58,586 nucleotides of DNA from Spirosoma sp. 48-14 (lineage in GTDB: Bacteria; Bacteroidota; Bacteroidia; Cytophagales; Spirosomataceae). Under the pieces are notes generated by a model that was not told where the DNA came from, searched no databases, and saw only the letters and a list, made by a program, of their open reading frames with translations. Location of the stretch: contig NZ_MKUD01000043.1 in assembly GCF_001898575.1 (NCBI RefSeq), positions 1-58,586 on the forward strand, written 5' to 3'. Positions 7,830-17,977 of the stretch are shown piece by piece. A program made the position numbers and the translations under genes. Each line of letters opens with the position of its first letter. Positions within the stretch are counted from its first letter, which is position 1.

Positions 7830-10642
7830 CGATATCGTTTCTGACGGATATGTATATACGTAAACAGGGTTATTAATATACCTGCCAGGCCGATTCCCCA
7901 AACCCAGGACCAGTTCAACGGCTTTGGGTAAACAGGTTGAGGATTGCCCATAAGCAACAAATGAGCCCAGAAATGAGGTGGACTATAGGCCCCTCCTTCT
8001 GTTTGTGCAGCTAAAAACTGAAGTTTAGCCTGTTGAAGGGCAATGTCGGTTGGCTTTCCTTGTGCAAGTTCATGGTAAAATAATCGTGTTAAGGTAGCTG
8101 TTGTACCATCATGCGCATTCCAAAGAGAGGTGATGACCTGTGGGCAACCCGCAGAAATAAACGCCCGACTTAGGCTCAGTAGACCTTCGCCCTCATGGAA
8201 TTGGCCATTACCAGTCCGACAGGCACTGAGTACGGCGAGCCGAATGTGTCGTAGGTCGAATAAATTTAACTCATGCGCATAAAGCCGATGCGACGCCCCA
8301 TCAGGAAAAAAAGCGATGAACGAATTGCCTGGGTCATTGTCATTGGCTTCTGCATGCGTTGCCAAGTGCAGTAATTGATGCGTTGGCAATAGGGCTATAA
8401 ATGTATGTTTACTGGCGTTACCCGCCGTCGAGTGCGTTCCAGATAATAGATCGGCTTCAATGTCTGATTTGGGTAACGGATCATAAACGTCCTGCTGATC
8501 GCCCGCCTGGAGTGTTCTTGGGGCAGCAAAAGGGGCCATGTTCAACACCGATGGTTTGTTAGTCGGCTGTGCTTCGTACGTATCAATCACACTGTGCATC
8601 GAGTAGGCATAGGTAATCGCCATGTGTCGGAGCAAGTAATCGTTGGCGTACCGACCTGTTTCCAGCACTTCGAAGGGTATATAATGTAGAGGCCCATCAC
8701 GCACAATAATCAATCGCCTACTCCCTTGCAATTCACCCCAGGCAGGGCCGATTAAGCGGTTGAACAACGATTGAGCTAGCTTCTGACCTGTATATTGAAA
8801 TGGATCTGGATTGCGATATACTTCATTTCGGAGCAGGCTACATGCTCGATGCAGTTCTGGGCTCGTAATCGGTAACATCAGTACACGAACCCCGTTCGCC
8901 TTCACAACTGTCAGGAGTAGTGAGTCGGGGGTGAGGGTATACTGAAGCAGGGCGGTTTGCGAGTCAAGGTGATTTTGTAGGAACTTTATTTTATCCGGTT
9001 CAAGCTGTTTGTAACGATCGTAGGGGAGTAGTTGCTGGTACGTTCGATTCCAGGCTAACTCAGCGTTGATCAGTTCGGTATTGCTGGACTCCTGAGCCGT
9101 TTTTGGATTGTGTTCAGCCCAGTTTATTTTGGCCGTGGACAACCGTTTTTTTGCCTGTTGTAGCTGCTCCGCCAGGTGTTTAGGTAGTTGAAGGTAAGAC
9201 ATTTGTTGGTCGCCGACCAGTTCACGTAATACGGATGCGTTGCCTTGTTCCTGTCGGTGGAGTAAGGTTGCCAGTGTCGTTTTATTAGGTTGTTGCCGAT
9301 AGCAGGCGAAGGCAACTGCGACAGCTTCGCGATAAGCTGGTCGGAGTTTTTCCTGTACAAGTAACTTCGTTAGTTCAGTACTGTAAGCTCGTTGTAACAG
9401 ATCGCTTAAGGCAAAAGCCCGTTCATAGGTTTGATTGGCAAGCGCTAAATTACTCCCTTGGTCAGGTGTTAATTGTAGCAAATGAGCTTTCCAGCATAAC
9501 GACTCAAATAAGTCTGGTCCATTCAGAAAATCAGTAGGAGTTGGATTCTGACGTAGATCGGAACTTCGAAATCGAATACTGGCCTGCTGGATGGCTTTCT
9601 GGGCGAAAGCCAGGGCGCCAGTCATGTCGTTCTGTTGCTGGGCAATACGACTCATCGCCAGGAGTCCTCGCCAAAGCAGTCGGTTCGATGGGCTAAGGCG
9701 TTGACCTTTTGCCAATGATTGCGTAACGAAGTGTTTTGCCAGCGCCAGTTGTTTTTTTTGCTCCCAATACTTACCCAGGGATTGATCGAGGTAAGCTGCC
9801 AGTTCAATGCCATCAGTTCCTTTTTTGGGTATATATTGTCTGGCTTCCCGTTCAAGCCGTAACACCGAATCGGTTCGTAGTTGGTGTAGTCGACATTCGA
9901 TCAGACCCAGCAATAGTCCTCCTCGTATCAGGTCGGGACGAGTATAATGCCGGATGGAAGCCAGATACAGCGAGTCGGCCCGGGCGAGTGTTCCAATCTG
10001 TCGATAGAAGAGGGCAAACTGATTTTCGGCAATGGCTAGGTTAACCGGGTCTTGCAAGCGACCCAGCAGCAGCAATCGTTTCTGGTAGCATCGTTCTGCC
10101 TGTCGATAATCGCCCTGCTCCATAAACGCGGTGCCACGATTTCCCCAGAAAGCGGCTACATAGGCAAGGGTTTCCTGTTCAATGCGTGGTTGGGTCGTCA
10201 GGAGTGTTTCGGCCCGTTGCCAGAACCAGGTCAGGGAGTCGGGGCGGTCACGTCGGTGATACATTTCACCCAGGCTGGCCCAAAGCTTGAAACGAGTGCT
10301 ATCAGCCAGCGGGCTTAACTGAAGCCCCGATCGGCATATAGTGGTAGCCTGGTGGTAGTCGTCTCTTACGTAATAAACAGTTGCTTTGTCGGCAAGAATA
10401 TTGGCTGCTAAATTAATTTGGCCGCGCTGAAGAGCCATACGATACGCCTTTTCAAAAAGTTGAAGGGCATTAGCGGGCTTATCCAGATAGATTTTGTTGC
10501 CCTGCTTCTGAAGCTCCTCTGCCGACTGTGCTCGTGAGCTGAAGGCGCCCGATAGGATGGCCCAAAACAGGAGCCAGGTCTGGATATACTGATGGGGTTG
10601 TGAGCGTATCAAAAAAATAATGGCGTTGGTGTTACTTTTCAT
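7826..10642 (-). CDS. TPR-CHAT caspase-fold protein with C-terminal membrane anchor
   Basis: 938 residues. The N-terminus has a signal segment ending near SSRAQSAEE (residue about 40); a TTG at codon 11 is a possible alternative start. Residues about 45-450 are TPR-like helices (GNKIYLDKPANALQLFEKAY). The CHAT domain occupies about 620-910 with catalytic His763 (HLATHAE) and Cys808 (SACRTGNG). It ends with the family-typical SPPHFWAHLLLMGNP. A hydrophobic helix at about 915-932 is followed by a basic tail. CHAT proteases are caspase/separase-related cysteine peptidases. The signal segment and tail anchor suggest the protease faces the periplasm. Only 36 bases separate it from the divergent CHAT gene. 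Confidence 0.88.
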   Translation of the reverse strand: MKSNTNAIIFLIRSQPHQYIQTWLLFWAILSGAFSSRAQSAEELQKQGNKIYLDKPANALQLFEKAYRMALQRGQINLAANILADKATVYYVRDDYHQATTICRSGLQLSPLADSTRFKLWASLGEMYHRRDRPDSLTWFWQRAETLLTTQPRIEQETLAYVAAFWGNRGTAFMEQGDYRQAERCYQKRLLLLGRLQDPVNLAIAENQFALFYRQIGTLARADSLYLASIRHYTRPDLIRGGLLLGLIECRLHQLRTDSVLRLEREARQYIPKKGTDGIELAAYLDQSLGKYWEQKKQLALAKHFVTQSLAKGQRLSPSNRLLWRGLLAMSRIAQQQNDMTGALAFAQKAIQQASIRFRSSDLRQNPTPTDFLNGPDLFESLCWKAHLLQLTPDQGSNLALANQTYERAFALSDLLQRAYSTELTKLLVQEKLRPAYREAVAVAFACYRQQPNKTTLATLLHRQEQGNASVLRELVGDQQMSYLQLPKHLAEQLQQAKKRLSTAKINWAEHNPKTAQESSNTELINAELAWNRTYQQLLPYDRYKQLEPDKIKFLQNHLDSQTALLQYTLTPDSLLLTVVKANGVRVLMLPITSPELHRACSLLRNEVYRNPDPFQYTGQKLAQSLFNRLIGPAWGELQGSRRLIIVRDGPLHYIPFEVLETGRYANDYLLRHMAITYAYSMHSVIDTYEAQPTNKPSVLNMAPFAAPRTLQAGDQQDVYDPLPKSDIEADLLSGTHSTAGNASKHTFIALLPTHQLLHLATHAEANDNDPGNSFIAFFPDGASHRLYAHELNLFDLRHIRLAVLSACRTGNGQFHEGEGLLSLSRAFISAGCPQVITSLWNAHDGTTATLTRLFYHELAQGKPTDIALQQAKLQFLAAQTEGGAYSPPHFWAHLLLMGNPQPVYPKPLNWSWVWGIGLAGILITLFTYIHIRQKRYR

Positions 10643-10678
10643 CTAAGTTAGCGAATATGAAAGAAATTTCTCGGCTAT

Positions 10679-13600
10679 ATGCTAACACGTTACCTTTCAC
10701 GCCAACTTTGGCTGCTTTTCCTGTTGATGCCCTTGCTAGCCCAGGCTCAGATTGACTCACGTTTGCTAACGGCCATTCGCCAGAACAATCCTGCTGGCGT
10801 GCAGGCGGCTCTCAAAGCTGGAGCCAACCCCAATGCTACTGACTCCTCAGGAGCTACCCCCCTGATGTGGGCCTGTTATAAAGCCGACACCACTGTCGTA
10901 AAATTATTGATACAACGCGGAGCTAAAACCGAATGCCGGGGTGTGATTCGTGCCGATACTAGTACCTATTATGGTAACCTCACTGGTCTTGCTGCCGGAC
11001 TTAATAAGCTTGCCTTACTGCGCTACTTGCTGGAAACGCTGAAACTGCCTGTCAATGAGCCAGAGTATAACCCCGAAACCAGGAAGAACGACGGCTGGAC
11101 CCCAGTGGAGTGGGCCGCTGCTAATGGGCATCTAAGTGTATTGACTTATTTGACCGGGCGTGGTGCTGATTTGCGTGTAGGCAATGGCAACTCACTTATA
11201 CTGGCATTGGACCAGAAGCAAGATCCCGTGGCCGCATTTTTAATAGATCAGGGCTTACCTCTACAACAGACTCATCCAGATTATAGCAAATATCAAGAGC
11301 GTTATTTAGGGATAATGGCGCTCTTATCGAGAGAATATTTAAAAAGAGGGCAGTACGATAAAGCTGTCTTGTTCGCGGAGAAAAGACGTTCTCTTTACAG
11401 TAAAACTATTAGTCAGAATGATGTGAAGTTTGCTAATATGACTAACGATTTAGCAGTAATAGAAAGGCTAAGGGGGAATTATAATAAAGCATTAGAAATA
11501 TGTCTGGATGCTTTGGGTATTTATGAGAAAGCCCTTGGAAAAGAAAACCAGGATTATATCAGCCTTCTAGCTAATCTGTCTGTCATTTATCTAAAGCTTA
11601 ATATATATGATAAAGCCTTATCTACTGGCAAAGAAGCGTTATCAATTGGGGAGCGAGTTTTAGGGAATATACATCCCACCTATGCTCTCTTATTTAATAA
11701 TCAAGCCCACATATATGAACAACTAGGTGAATACGACAAAGCACTGCCGTTGTATATTGAGTGTAAAACCATTCAGGAGAAAGTTGGGCTTAAGCGAGAT
11801 CCTGATTACGCCAATACATTGAATAACCTGGCAGTACTGTATAACAAAATGGGGCAATATGAAAAAGCGCTCCCAATATTTTTAGATTGCCTAAAACTTC
11901 AAGAAGCCATATTAGGGAAGCAGCATCTTCAATACGCAACAACATTGAATAATTTAGCTGGTCTATATGATCAAATGGGCAAAAGCGACGAAGCTTTTAA
12001 ATTATATAAAGACGTCTTAGTAATCATTAAGGATTTGGGTCAAGGTCATGAGTATTTTGCCACTACATTAGGTCATTTAGCTAATCATTATAGGCGAAGA
12101 GGGCAATATGTTCAAGCCGATTCATTATTAAAAGAAAGTCAAAATATTCGAGAAGGTATATTTGGTAAGAATCATACCGCCTATTCAGTCTCCCTATTCT
12201 CGAAAGCCCAAAGTTATATATCGAATGGCCAGTTCTCAAAAGCTCTCCCGCTATTGAAAGAAGCTCTAATTATTAGAGAAAAACTGCTGGGAAAAATGCA
12301 TCCTGATTATATCAATATACAACTGAGTCTTGCTAATTTGTATAAGGAAACCAGGGAATATCAAGCTTCACTCGAGTTGTATTTAGACTGTCTAAAAAAC
12401 AGTGAAAAGACATTAGGTAAAGATCACCCAGAGTATAGTGATATACAGTACGGCTTGGCTGATTTATATGAGATTACTCACCAATATAAAAAAGCTGCCT
12501 CCTTACTAATTGAGCTACGGCAGCGATACAAAAGTCGACTTTTGAAAAATATTACGATTCTCAATGAAACAGCTTTAATTGAGTTTCAACGGGCGTTTGA
12601 TCACAAAGATTTTACTTATTCTCTCACTAGAACGTCTAAAGATACCTCGCTCATGGGGCAGAGCTACAATGATGCATTGCTTAGCAAAGGAGTAGGATTA
12701 ATGGCTGCTCAGCAACTTAATCATTTATTGATTAAAGTTAAGGATAACAAAAACATCACACTTATTACCCAGCTACGGGATACAAAGCAATTTCTAAACC
12801 GCCAGCTTACTTTGCCCCTTAGCCAACAGCGAGGTACAGACTCATTACAACGCTTGTCAGATGCACTAGAACAGCAGCTTGTGATGGGTTTACCTGAATA
12901 TAGTGAATCTTTCAACACACTGCGTATCGAATGGCCTCAAATCAAAAAAAACCTTAAATCCGATGAAGCGGCTATTGAATTCATAGCCTTCGACTATTAC
13001 CACGATAAGTATTATCCAAAAACAGGCATATTGTATGCAGCATTGGTGTTACGAGCAAGTTATAAACATCCCCAATTCATATTTCTGGGGAAAGAACAGG
13101 AGTTTGAAGATATACTTATTGCTAGTACGTCTTCGGCTAATCAGATCAATGAGTTGTACCGGGGCGGTGAGGCTGAAGGGGGGGATGGTAAAAGTCAACT
13201 CGCGCGAGGGCTGGCTCTTTCCCAATTAGTCTGGCAACCACTCGACCCATTATTGGAAGGGGTTAAAACAGTATTTTTATCTCCGGCTGGACGATTGCAT
13301 CAAATTGCGTTGGCGGCTCTACCTTACCCGGCAGATACTAGCCAACGAATGATCGATCGCTTCCAAATTCGGCAGGTTGTTAGCACCCGGTTACTAGCAC
13401 TACGCAATAACCAGATTGAACGCCCTTTTGCTAAAAATACTTTTAGAACGAGCCTTTATGGTGGTATTATTTATGATGCTAATAGGCTTAAGCTGCCAAG
13501 CCAGCTCAGTCAAAAGCCGTCAAATCAATTAGTCGATAACGAAAAAGTTAAGCCTTGGGATTATCTGCCCGGTACTCAAATTGAAGTAGATGCTCTACGT

Positions 13601-14299
13601 CGATTGCTCCCACGATCTCAAACAACTTTTCTGAATCGCTACGACGCTACCGAAGCTAGTATAAAAGCCTTGTCGGGTAGAGCTCCATCGGTCCTGCACA
13701 TTGCCACCCACGGTTTCTTCTTCCCAGAAATTCCTAGACAAGAAAATGTCATAATGATCCCTCCAGGAGATAACATTACGATAGATGCGAGAGAGTTATC
13801 AGAAAAGGCTAGGAAAACCCGAGAGGCTGCCGATAAGCTGGCCGCTGCCAGCGACGAACGTAATCGATTCCAAGTATCGGAAAATCCACTGCTTCGGTCG
13901 GGTCTGGTGATGGCTGGGGCTAACTACGTCTGGAAAGGCGGTGCGCCCATTGAGGGCGTTGACGATGGTATTCTGACAGCCTATGAGTTGTCCAATCTGA
14001 ATCTGAGTGGCACAGAACTGGTGGTGCTGAGTGCCTGCGAAACGGGACTGGGTCAGGTGAAGGGTAGCGAGGGTGTGTATGGACTACAACGGGCCGTAAA
14101 AATGGCCGGTGCGCGTTATCTGCTAATGAGCCTGTGGCGGGTATCCGACAAAGAAACAGCCGAATACATGACCTTGCTTTATAAGCGGTTATTAGTCAAA
14201 GGATCGGTGCCGGATGCCTATGCCTATGCCCAAAGTCAGATGCGACTGAAGTATCCAAAGGAGCCTTTCAAGTGGGCGGCTTTTGTGCTGGTGGAGTAA
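10679..14299 (+). CDS. Ankyrin-TPR-CHAT caspase-fold protein
   Basis: 1206 residues. Signal peptide 1-23 (ends LLAQAQ). Ankyrin repeats lie at about 25-195 (GATPLMWACYKADTTVVKLL and GWTPVEWAAANGHLSVL). Kinesin-light-chain-type TPRs of about 42 residues follow from about 210 to 630 (YANTLNNLAVLYNKMGQYEKA). The CHAT domain at about 830-1200 has His1011 (LHIATHGFFF) and Cys1120 (LSACETGLG) and ends in PFKWAAFVLVE. The TPR-coding stretch (roughly 11280-13130) is visibly more AT-rich than both ends of the gene. It is the first of three plus-strand genes for caspase-fold proteins. Combining ankyrin and TPR on one CHAT protease suggests two separate binding surfaces gating one active site (inferred). 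Confidence 0.9.
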   Translation: MLTRYLSRQLWLLFLLMPLLAQAQIDSRLLTAIRQNNPAGVQAALKAGANPNATDSSGATPLMWACYKADTTVVKLLIQRGAKTECRGVIRADTSTYYGNLTGLAAGLNKLALLRYLLETLKLPVNEPEYNPETRKNDGWTPVEWAAANGHLSVLTYLTGRGADLRVGNGNSLILALDQKQDPVAAFLIDQGLPLQQTHPDYSKYQERYLGIMALLSREYLKRGQYDKAVLFAEKRRSLYSKTISQNDVKFANMTNDLAVIERLRGNYNKALEICLDALGIYEKALGKENQDYISLLANLSVIYLKLNIYDKALSTGKEALSIGERVLGNIHPTYALLFNNQAHIYEQLGEYDKALPLYIECKTIQEKVGLKRDPDYANTLNNLAVLYNKMGQYEKALPIFLDCLKLQEAILGKQHLQYATTLNNLAGLYDQMGKSDEAFKLYKDVLVIIKDLGQGHEYFATTLGHLANHYRRRGQYVQADSLLKESQNIREGIFGKNHTAYSVSLFSKAQSYISNGQFSKALPLLKEALIIREKLLGKMHPDYINIQLSLANLYKETREYQASLELYLDCLKNSEKTLGKDHPEYSDIQYGLADLYEITHQYKKAASLLIELRQRYKSRLLKNITILNETALIEFQRAFDHKDFTYSLTRTSKDTSLMGQSYNDALLSKGVGLMAAQQLNHLLIKVKDNKNITLITQLRDTKQFLNRQLTLPLSQQRGTDSLQRLSDALEQQLVMGLPEYSESFNTLRIEWPQIKKNLKSDEAAIEFIAFDYYHDKYYPKTGILYAALVLRASYKHPQFIFLGKEQEFEDILIASTSSANQINELYRGGEAEGGDGKSQLARGLALSQLVWQPLDPLLEGVKTVFLSPAGRLHQIALAALPYPADTSQRMIDRFQIRQVVSTRLLALRNNQIERPFAKNTFRTSLYGGIIYDANRLKLPSQLSQKPSNQLVDNEKVKPWDYLPGTQIEVDALRRLLPRSQTTFLNRYDATEASIKALSGRAPSVLHIATHGFFFPEIPRQENVIMIPPGDNITIDARELSEKARKTREAADKLAAASDERNRFQVSENPLLRSGLVMAGANYVWKGGAPIEGVDDGILTAYELSNLNLSGTELVVLSACETGLGQVKGSEGVYGLQRAVKMAGARYLLMSLWRVSDKETAEYMTLLYKRLLVKGSVPDAYAYAQSQMRLKYPKEPFKWAAFVLVE

Positions 14300-14389
14300 C
14301 TCCTCGACTAAAACTCGAAAATTAGTTTATGCCCTCTGTTACTTTGGTGAGTACCAACGGAATAATCTAGTAAATCTGTAACCTGTCTC

Positions 14390-17300
14390 ATGCTAACTCG
14401 CTTCTATCTACTCGTTCAAACCGTCATTGTTTCACTCTTTATCTCTTCTGCTTTTGCCCAGACACCTGTCGACAATCGGGGAGGTAAGGCCGAGACTGTT
14501 CCAACGACGTTGGGTTCAGGGACTACTTATGGCGTCGTAGTAGGGATTTCAACCTATCAGTTCCTCCCAGCCCTTCGATTTGCGGATCGGGACGCGCTCG
14601 TTTTTGCGGATTATCTCGTTCGCTCCAGGGGCGTACCGAAATCCCAGATTGAGACACTCATCAACAAAGAGGCCACACTTATCAACCTGACCGATGCCCT
14701 AACGACAGTCAAAAAAAAGGTAACTCCCGGAGATCGGGTCTATGTCTATTTTGCTGGTCATGGCGACATCGAAACCAAGAATGATAGCACCGAAAACGCT
14801 ATGTTGATGCTCTACGGAGCTTCTCGCCAGGACTACAATGCAACGTTTGATAAATGTTACCTACGCGATATGAAACGCTGGCTCGATTCACTTACGCAGG
14901 CCGGAGCCGAAGTCGTGTTTGTAGCAGATGCCTGCCGGTCGGGGGCGTTTGCGTTGATGGGAGGGCAGATAGGGCAAAGTCGAACGATGCTGGGGCTTGG
15001 CAAAGAATGGACTGGACAGGTCAAAATTTTGTCCTGTGAGCCGGGTGAACTGGCCATTGAAGGTGTAGAATTCGGCAATGGCCGGGGATTATTTTCCTAC
15101 TGTCTGGTCGATGGATTGATGGGCATGGCCGATAGCGACAAAGATCATGTGGTCACTAAGTCGGAATTGGAAGTGTACCTAAAAACAACGGTTCCGAAAA
15201 CGGCCAAACCTCATATTCAGCATCCGGAACTGTTGGGTGGAGAGGGCGACATGCCCATCGGAACGGTCAATACAGATTCGCTTCGCACGTATCAGCAACG
15301 CAAAACCCGCGACTACTCCCTGTTGACAGCTACGCAAACCAAAGGCTTTGAAGAGGATCTGCTCCGGGGCCAGGATTCTACTACCCGGCGCGTATTTAAA
15401 CTTTTCGAGCAGGCTCTTGCATCCCGAAACCTGCTACACCCTGCTGGTCAGTCGGCCATACATTACTTCCGGCAAATGCCTATTACTCGCAACAACGCCA
15501 AACTTCTGGGCCTGATGAAGCGAAACCTCGTGGCGGCTCTGCAAGTTCGAACAGAGGGGTTACTCCGTCCACTGTTGCAGAAGGTTAAGGATGAATTTAA
15601 AACATCGATATCGACCGCTCAACTCGACTCAACCATCGCAGAAATGGATACATCTATATTGCTGCTTGGGAAGGGGCACAACCTGATTCAAAACCTCACT
15701 GCCCGACGACTGTTTCTGCAAGGGAAAAGGCTGCTAACGACCAAACGGGAGCGTTACGAATTCAACGATACCTTGAGCCAGATGGCTATGGCCCGCTTCC
15801 GCGAGTCCATCAGACTTGAGCCAAATATGCCTTATACGTACTGGGAAATGGGTGCGGCCAGTCTGATACTGGGCCAGTTGGATTCGTCACTGATTTACCT
15901 CGAAAAATGCCTTGAATTAGTTCCCAATAGTAGTTCAATATGGAATGTGCTTGGCGCTGAATATCAAAGTCGGAACCAACTCCAAAAAGCCCAGACTTAC
16001 TATGAACACGCTCAGCAAATCGCCCCCGATGATTTAGAAATACAAGCCTATTTGTCCCAAATTTCTCACCTCGTAGGTAACGAAAAACAGGTAGAGATTT
16101 ATAGAAAAAAAGCGTTGGCCGAATATCAACGACAAAGTAGTGGACAAGCCAAGCGAGAAACAATGTTGGGTCTGGCAGAACTACTCCGATGCACGGGTCA
16201 ACATGACAAAGCTATTAATCTATTACGAAACTTGCTCAAGACTGATTCGACAGATGCTGAAGTGTATCTTGTACTTTATAGGGTTTTTTCTGATCAGAAA
16301 AAATTTAGTGAAAGCATAACAGCAATTGAAAAGTTCATTCATTTATACCCAGCTTTTGGAATGGCTCATGCTATGCGGGGGTTTGAATACAACGCACGGT
16401 ATCGGGCAACGAAGCAAGCTGCCGATTTGCACCAAGCGAACGAAAGTGCTGAAGAAAGTCTGCGTTTGAGTCCAGGCAACTACTATGGATTGTTAATTCG
16501 GTGTATGGTTGAGGTTGAGCGCCAAAACTACCGAGCTGCCTTGCCGCTGGCCCAACGGGCTATTTTGGTCAATACGTCACTTGCTGAGCCACACTTTATT
16601 TTAGGGATAATAAGTTTCGCATTGGGTGACACTACACAGGCTTGGATTAGTTTGGCTCATGCTGATTCCCTAAAATATAATAAATCAGAAATTTATCCAT
16701 TTTATGGTATGCTCTATGAAATCCAAAAAAAATATTCATTAGCAGAACGGTACTACCGGATGGCCGACACGCTGAAGCCTAATATTCCAAGAACTTTGGC
16801 TGGGCTAATGCGAAGTTTAGCATTTCAACAGAAAAACCTGGAGGAAATTCTATCCCTCAGCCAACGGCTTCAAAAACTTACTCCTGCTAATGAAGAAGTC
16901 TGGACGATGGCTGGGTATTTGTATTATAGGCAAAAAAAATATGTTGAGGCACTTCCTGCTTTTTCTGAGGCATTTCGGCTAAATCCTAAAAATACAAAAA
17001 CACTAAAAATGATTGATGAGATATCTGGTCTGACCAAGCAATATAAACCTGCTGCTGAAGCTTACCGACGGGCTTCTGACTTAGATACTACAAACGTTTT
17101 TTACGCATTTACGGCTGCAAACTTATTCTATGCTGACCGATTCGGCTTAAAACAACTGGATGAAGCCTTTACGATGGCCAGTCGGGCTGTGCATTTAGAC
17201 GTAGTAAAGTATCCCATAGCTGCCCGGCGCGATTCTAATGTTAATGCGCGATTGGCTATCATCTATTCTTTATTAGGAAATATTTCGGATACCCGTCATG

Positions 17301-17875
17301 AACCTCAGCAAGCAATTGATTGGTATGAAAAATTTGTGCTGATTAATCCCGATAGTGTTTGGATCAGTCCGTATCATTTTCGTATTGGGTCTCTCTATCT
17401 CAATATGAATCAACCCGACAAAGCCGTTCATAACCTTAAAGAAGCCGTTCGGCTGAAGCCTGAAAATATCGAATACCATACGCAGTTAACAGTTGCTTTG
17501 GTTAGATCCGGCGATGCAGTTGCTGGTGAAGCCGAAGCAAAAGCATTATTGCGCCTAGACTCAGTCAACGTGCGAGGCACGCAAACACTGGCCGTTGCTA
17601 TCCTACGACAGGGGCGGTATGCCGAAGCATGGCAATGGGGGCAACGGCTCGAAAAAATAACCCCACCTACCTCTTGGGAAGCCCCCTATTTCTATGCCCG
17701 CTGGTTTGCACGACAGGGAAACGTAAAAGAGGCTCTGCCTCAATTGGAGAAAGCCTTCAAACAAGGCTTCAGTACCAATGCCAGTGCCATTCTGACCAAT
17801 CCCGATTTTGCCTCAATCAAACAGGACTCTGGATTTATGAGCTTGATTCGTACCTACTGCTCCGACAAGAAATAA
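14390..17875 (+). CDS. Caspase (C14-like)-TPR protein
   Basis: 1161 residues. Signal peptide 1-23 (SSAFAQ). The caspase p20-like domain occupies about 40-300, with His124 in YVYFAGHGD and Cys182 in VADACRSGAF, the classic dyad. The linker is followed by about 15 TPR-like repeats from about 455 to the end (PYTYWEMGAASLILGQLDSS). Unlike the CHAT genes, the protease is at the N-terminus and the repeats are C-terminal. It starts 90 bases after the ankyrin-CHAT gene on the same strand. A strong hairpin follows it. The mid-TPR coding part (about 16000-17100) is AT-rich compared with the caspase part. Likely an exported cysteine peptidase (Arg/Lys- or Asp-specificity cannot be read). Confidence 0.9.
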   Translation: MLTRFYLLVQTVIVSLFISSAFAQTPVDNRGGKAETVPTTLGSGTTYGVVVGISTYQFLPALRFADRDALVFADYLVRSRGVPKSQIETLINKEATLINLTDALTTVKKKVTPGDRVYVYFAGHGDIETKNDSTENAMLMLYGASRQDYNATFDKCYLRDMKRWLDSLTQAGAEVVFVADACRSGAFALMGGQIGQSRTMLGLGKEWTGQVKILSCEPGELAIEGVEFGNGRGLFSYCLVDGLMGMADSDKDHVVTKSELEVYLKTTVPKTAKPHIQHPELLGGEGDMPIGTVNTDSLRTYQQRKTRDYSLLTATQTKGFEEDLLRGQDSTTRRVFKLFEQALASRNLLHPAGQSAIHYFRQMPITRNNAKLLGLMKRNLVAALQVRTEGLLRPLLQKVKDEFKTSISTAQLDSTIAEMDTSILLLGKGHNLIQNLTARRLFLQGKRLLTTKRERYEFNDTLSQMAMARFRESIRLEPNMPYTYWEMGAASLILGQLDSSLIYLEKCLELVPNSSSIWNVLGAEYQSRNQLQKAQTYYEHAQQIAPDDLEIQAYLSQISHLVGNEKQVEIYRKKALAEYQRQSSGQAKRETMLGLAELLRCTGQHDKAINLLRNLLKTDSTDAEVYLVLYRVFSDQKKFSESITAIEKFIHLYPAFGMAHAMRGFEYNARYRATKQAADLHQANESAEESLRLSPGNYYGLLIRCMVEVERQNYRAALPLAQRAILVNTSLAEPHFILGIISFALGDTTQAWISLAHADSLKYNKSEIYPFYGMLYEIQKKYSLAERYYRMADTLKPNIPRTLAGLMRSLAFQQKNLEEILSLSQRLQKLTPANEEVWTMAGYLYYRQKKYVEALPAFSEAFRLNPKNTKTLKMIDEISGLTKQYKPAAEAYRRASDLDTTNVFYAFTAANLFYADRFGLKQLDEAFTMASRAVHLDVVKYPIAARRDSNVNARLAIIYSLLGNISDTRHEPQQAIDWYEKFVLINPDSVWISPYHFRIGSLYLNMNQPDKAVHNLKEAVRLKPENIEYHTQLTVALVRSGDAVAGEAEAKALLRLDSVNVRGTQTLAVAILRQGRYAEAWQWGQRLEKITPPTSWEAPYFYARWFARQGNVKEALPQLEKAFKQGFSTNASAILTNPDFASIKQDSGFMSLIRTYCSDKK

Positions 17876-17915
17876 AAGCATACTTCAACCCAATTTTTAT
17901 CGGCCACCCTGTTAC

Positions 17916-17949
17916 TCTTTAGCTGGTTTTCGGGATAACCAGCTAAAGA
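17916..17949 (+). terminator. Strong hairpin between the two caspase genes
   Basis: A 13-bp perfect stem (left arm 17916-17928, right arm 17937-17949; core CTTTAGCTGGTT) with an 8-base loop TTCGGGAT, 41 bases after the caspase-TPR stop. No clear T-run follows. It may terminate or attenuate transcription, or protect the 3' end, before the second caspase gene. Confidence 0.55.
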
Positions 17950-17977
17950 CTCGTCTAACCTCAGTTCCTCTCGTTCT

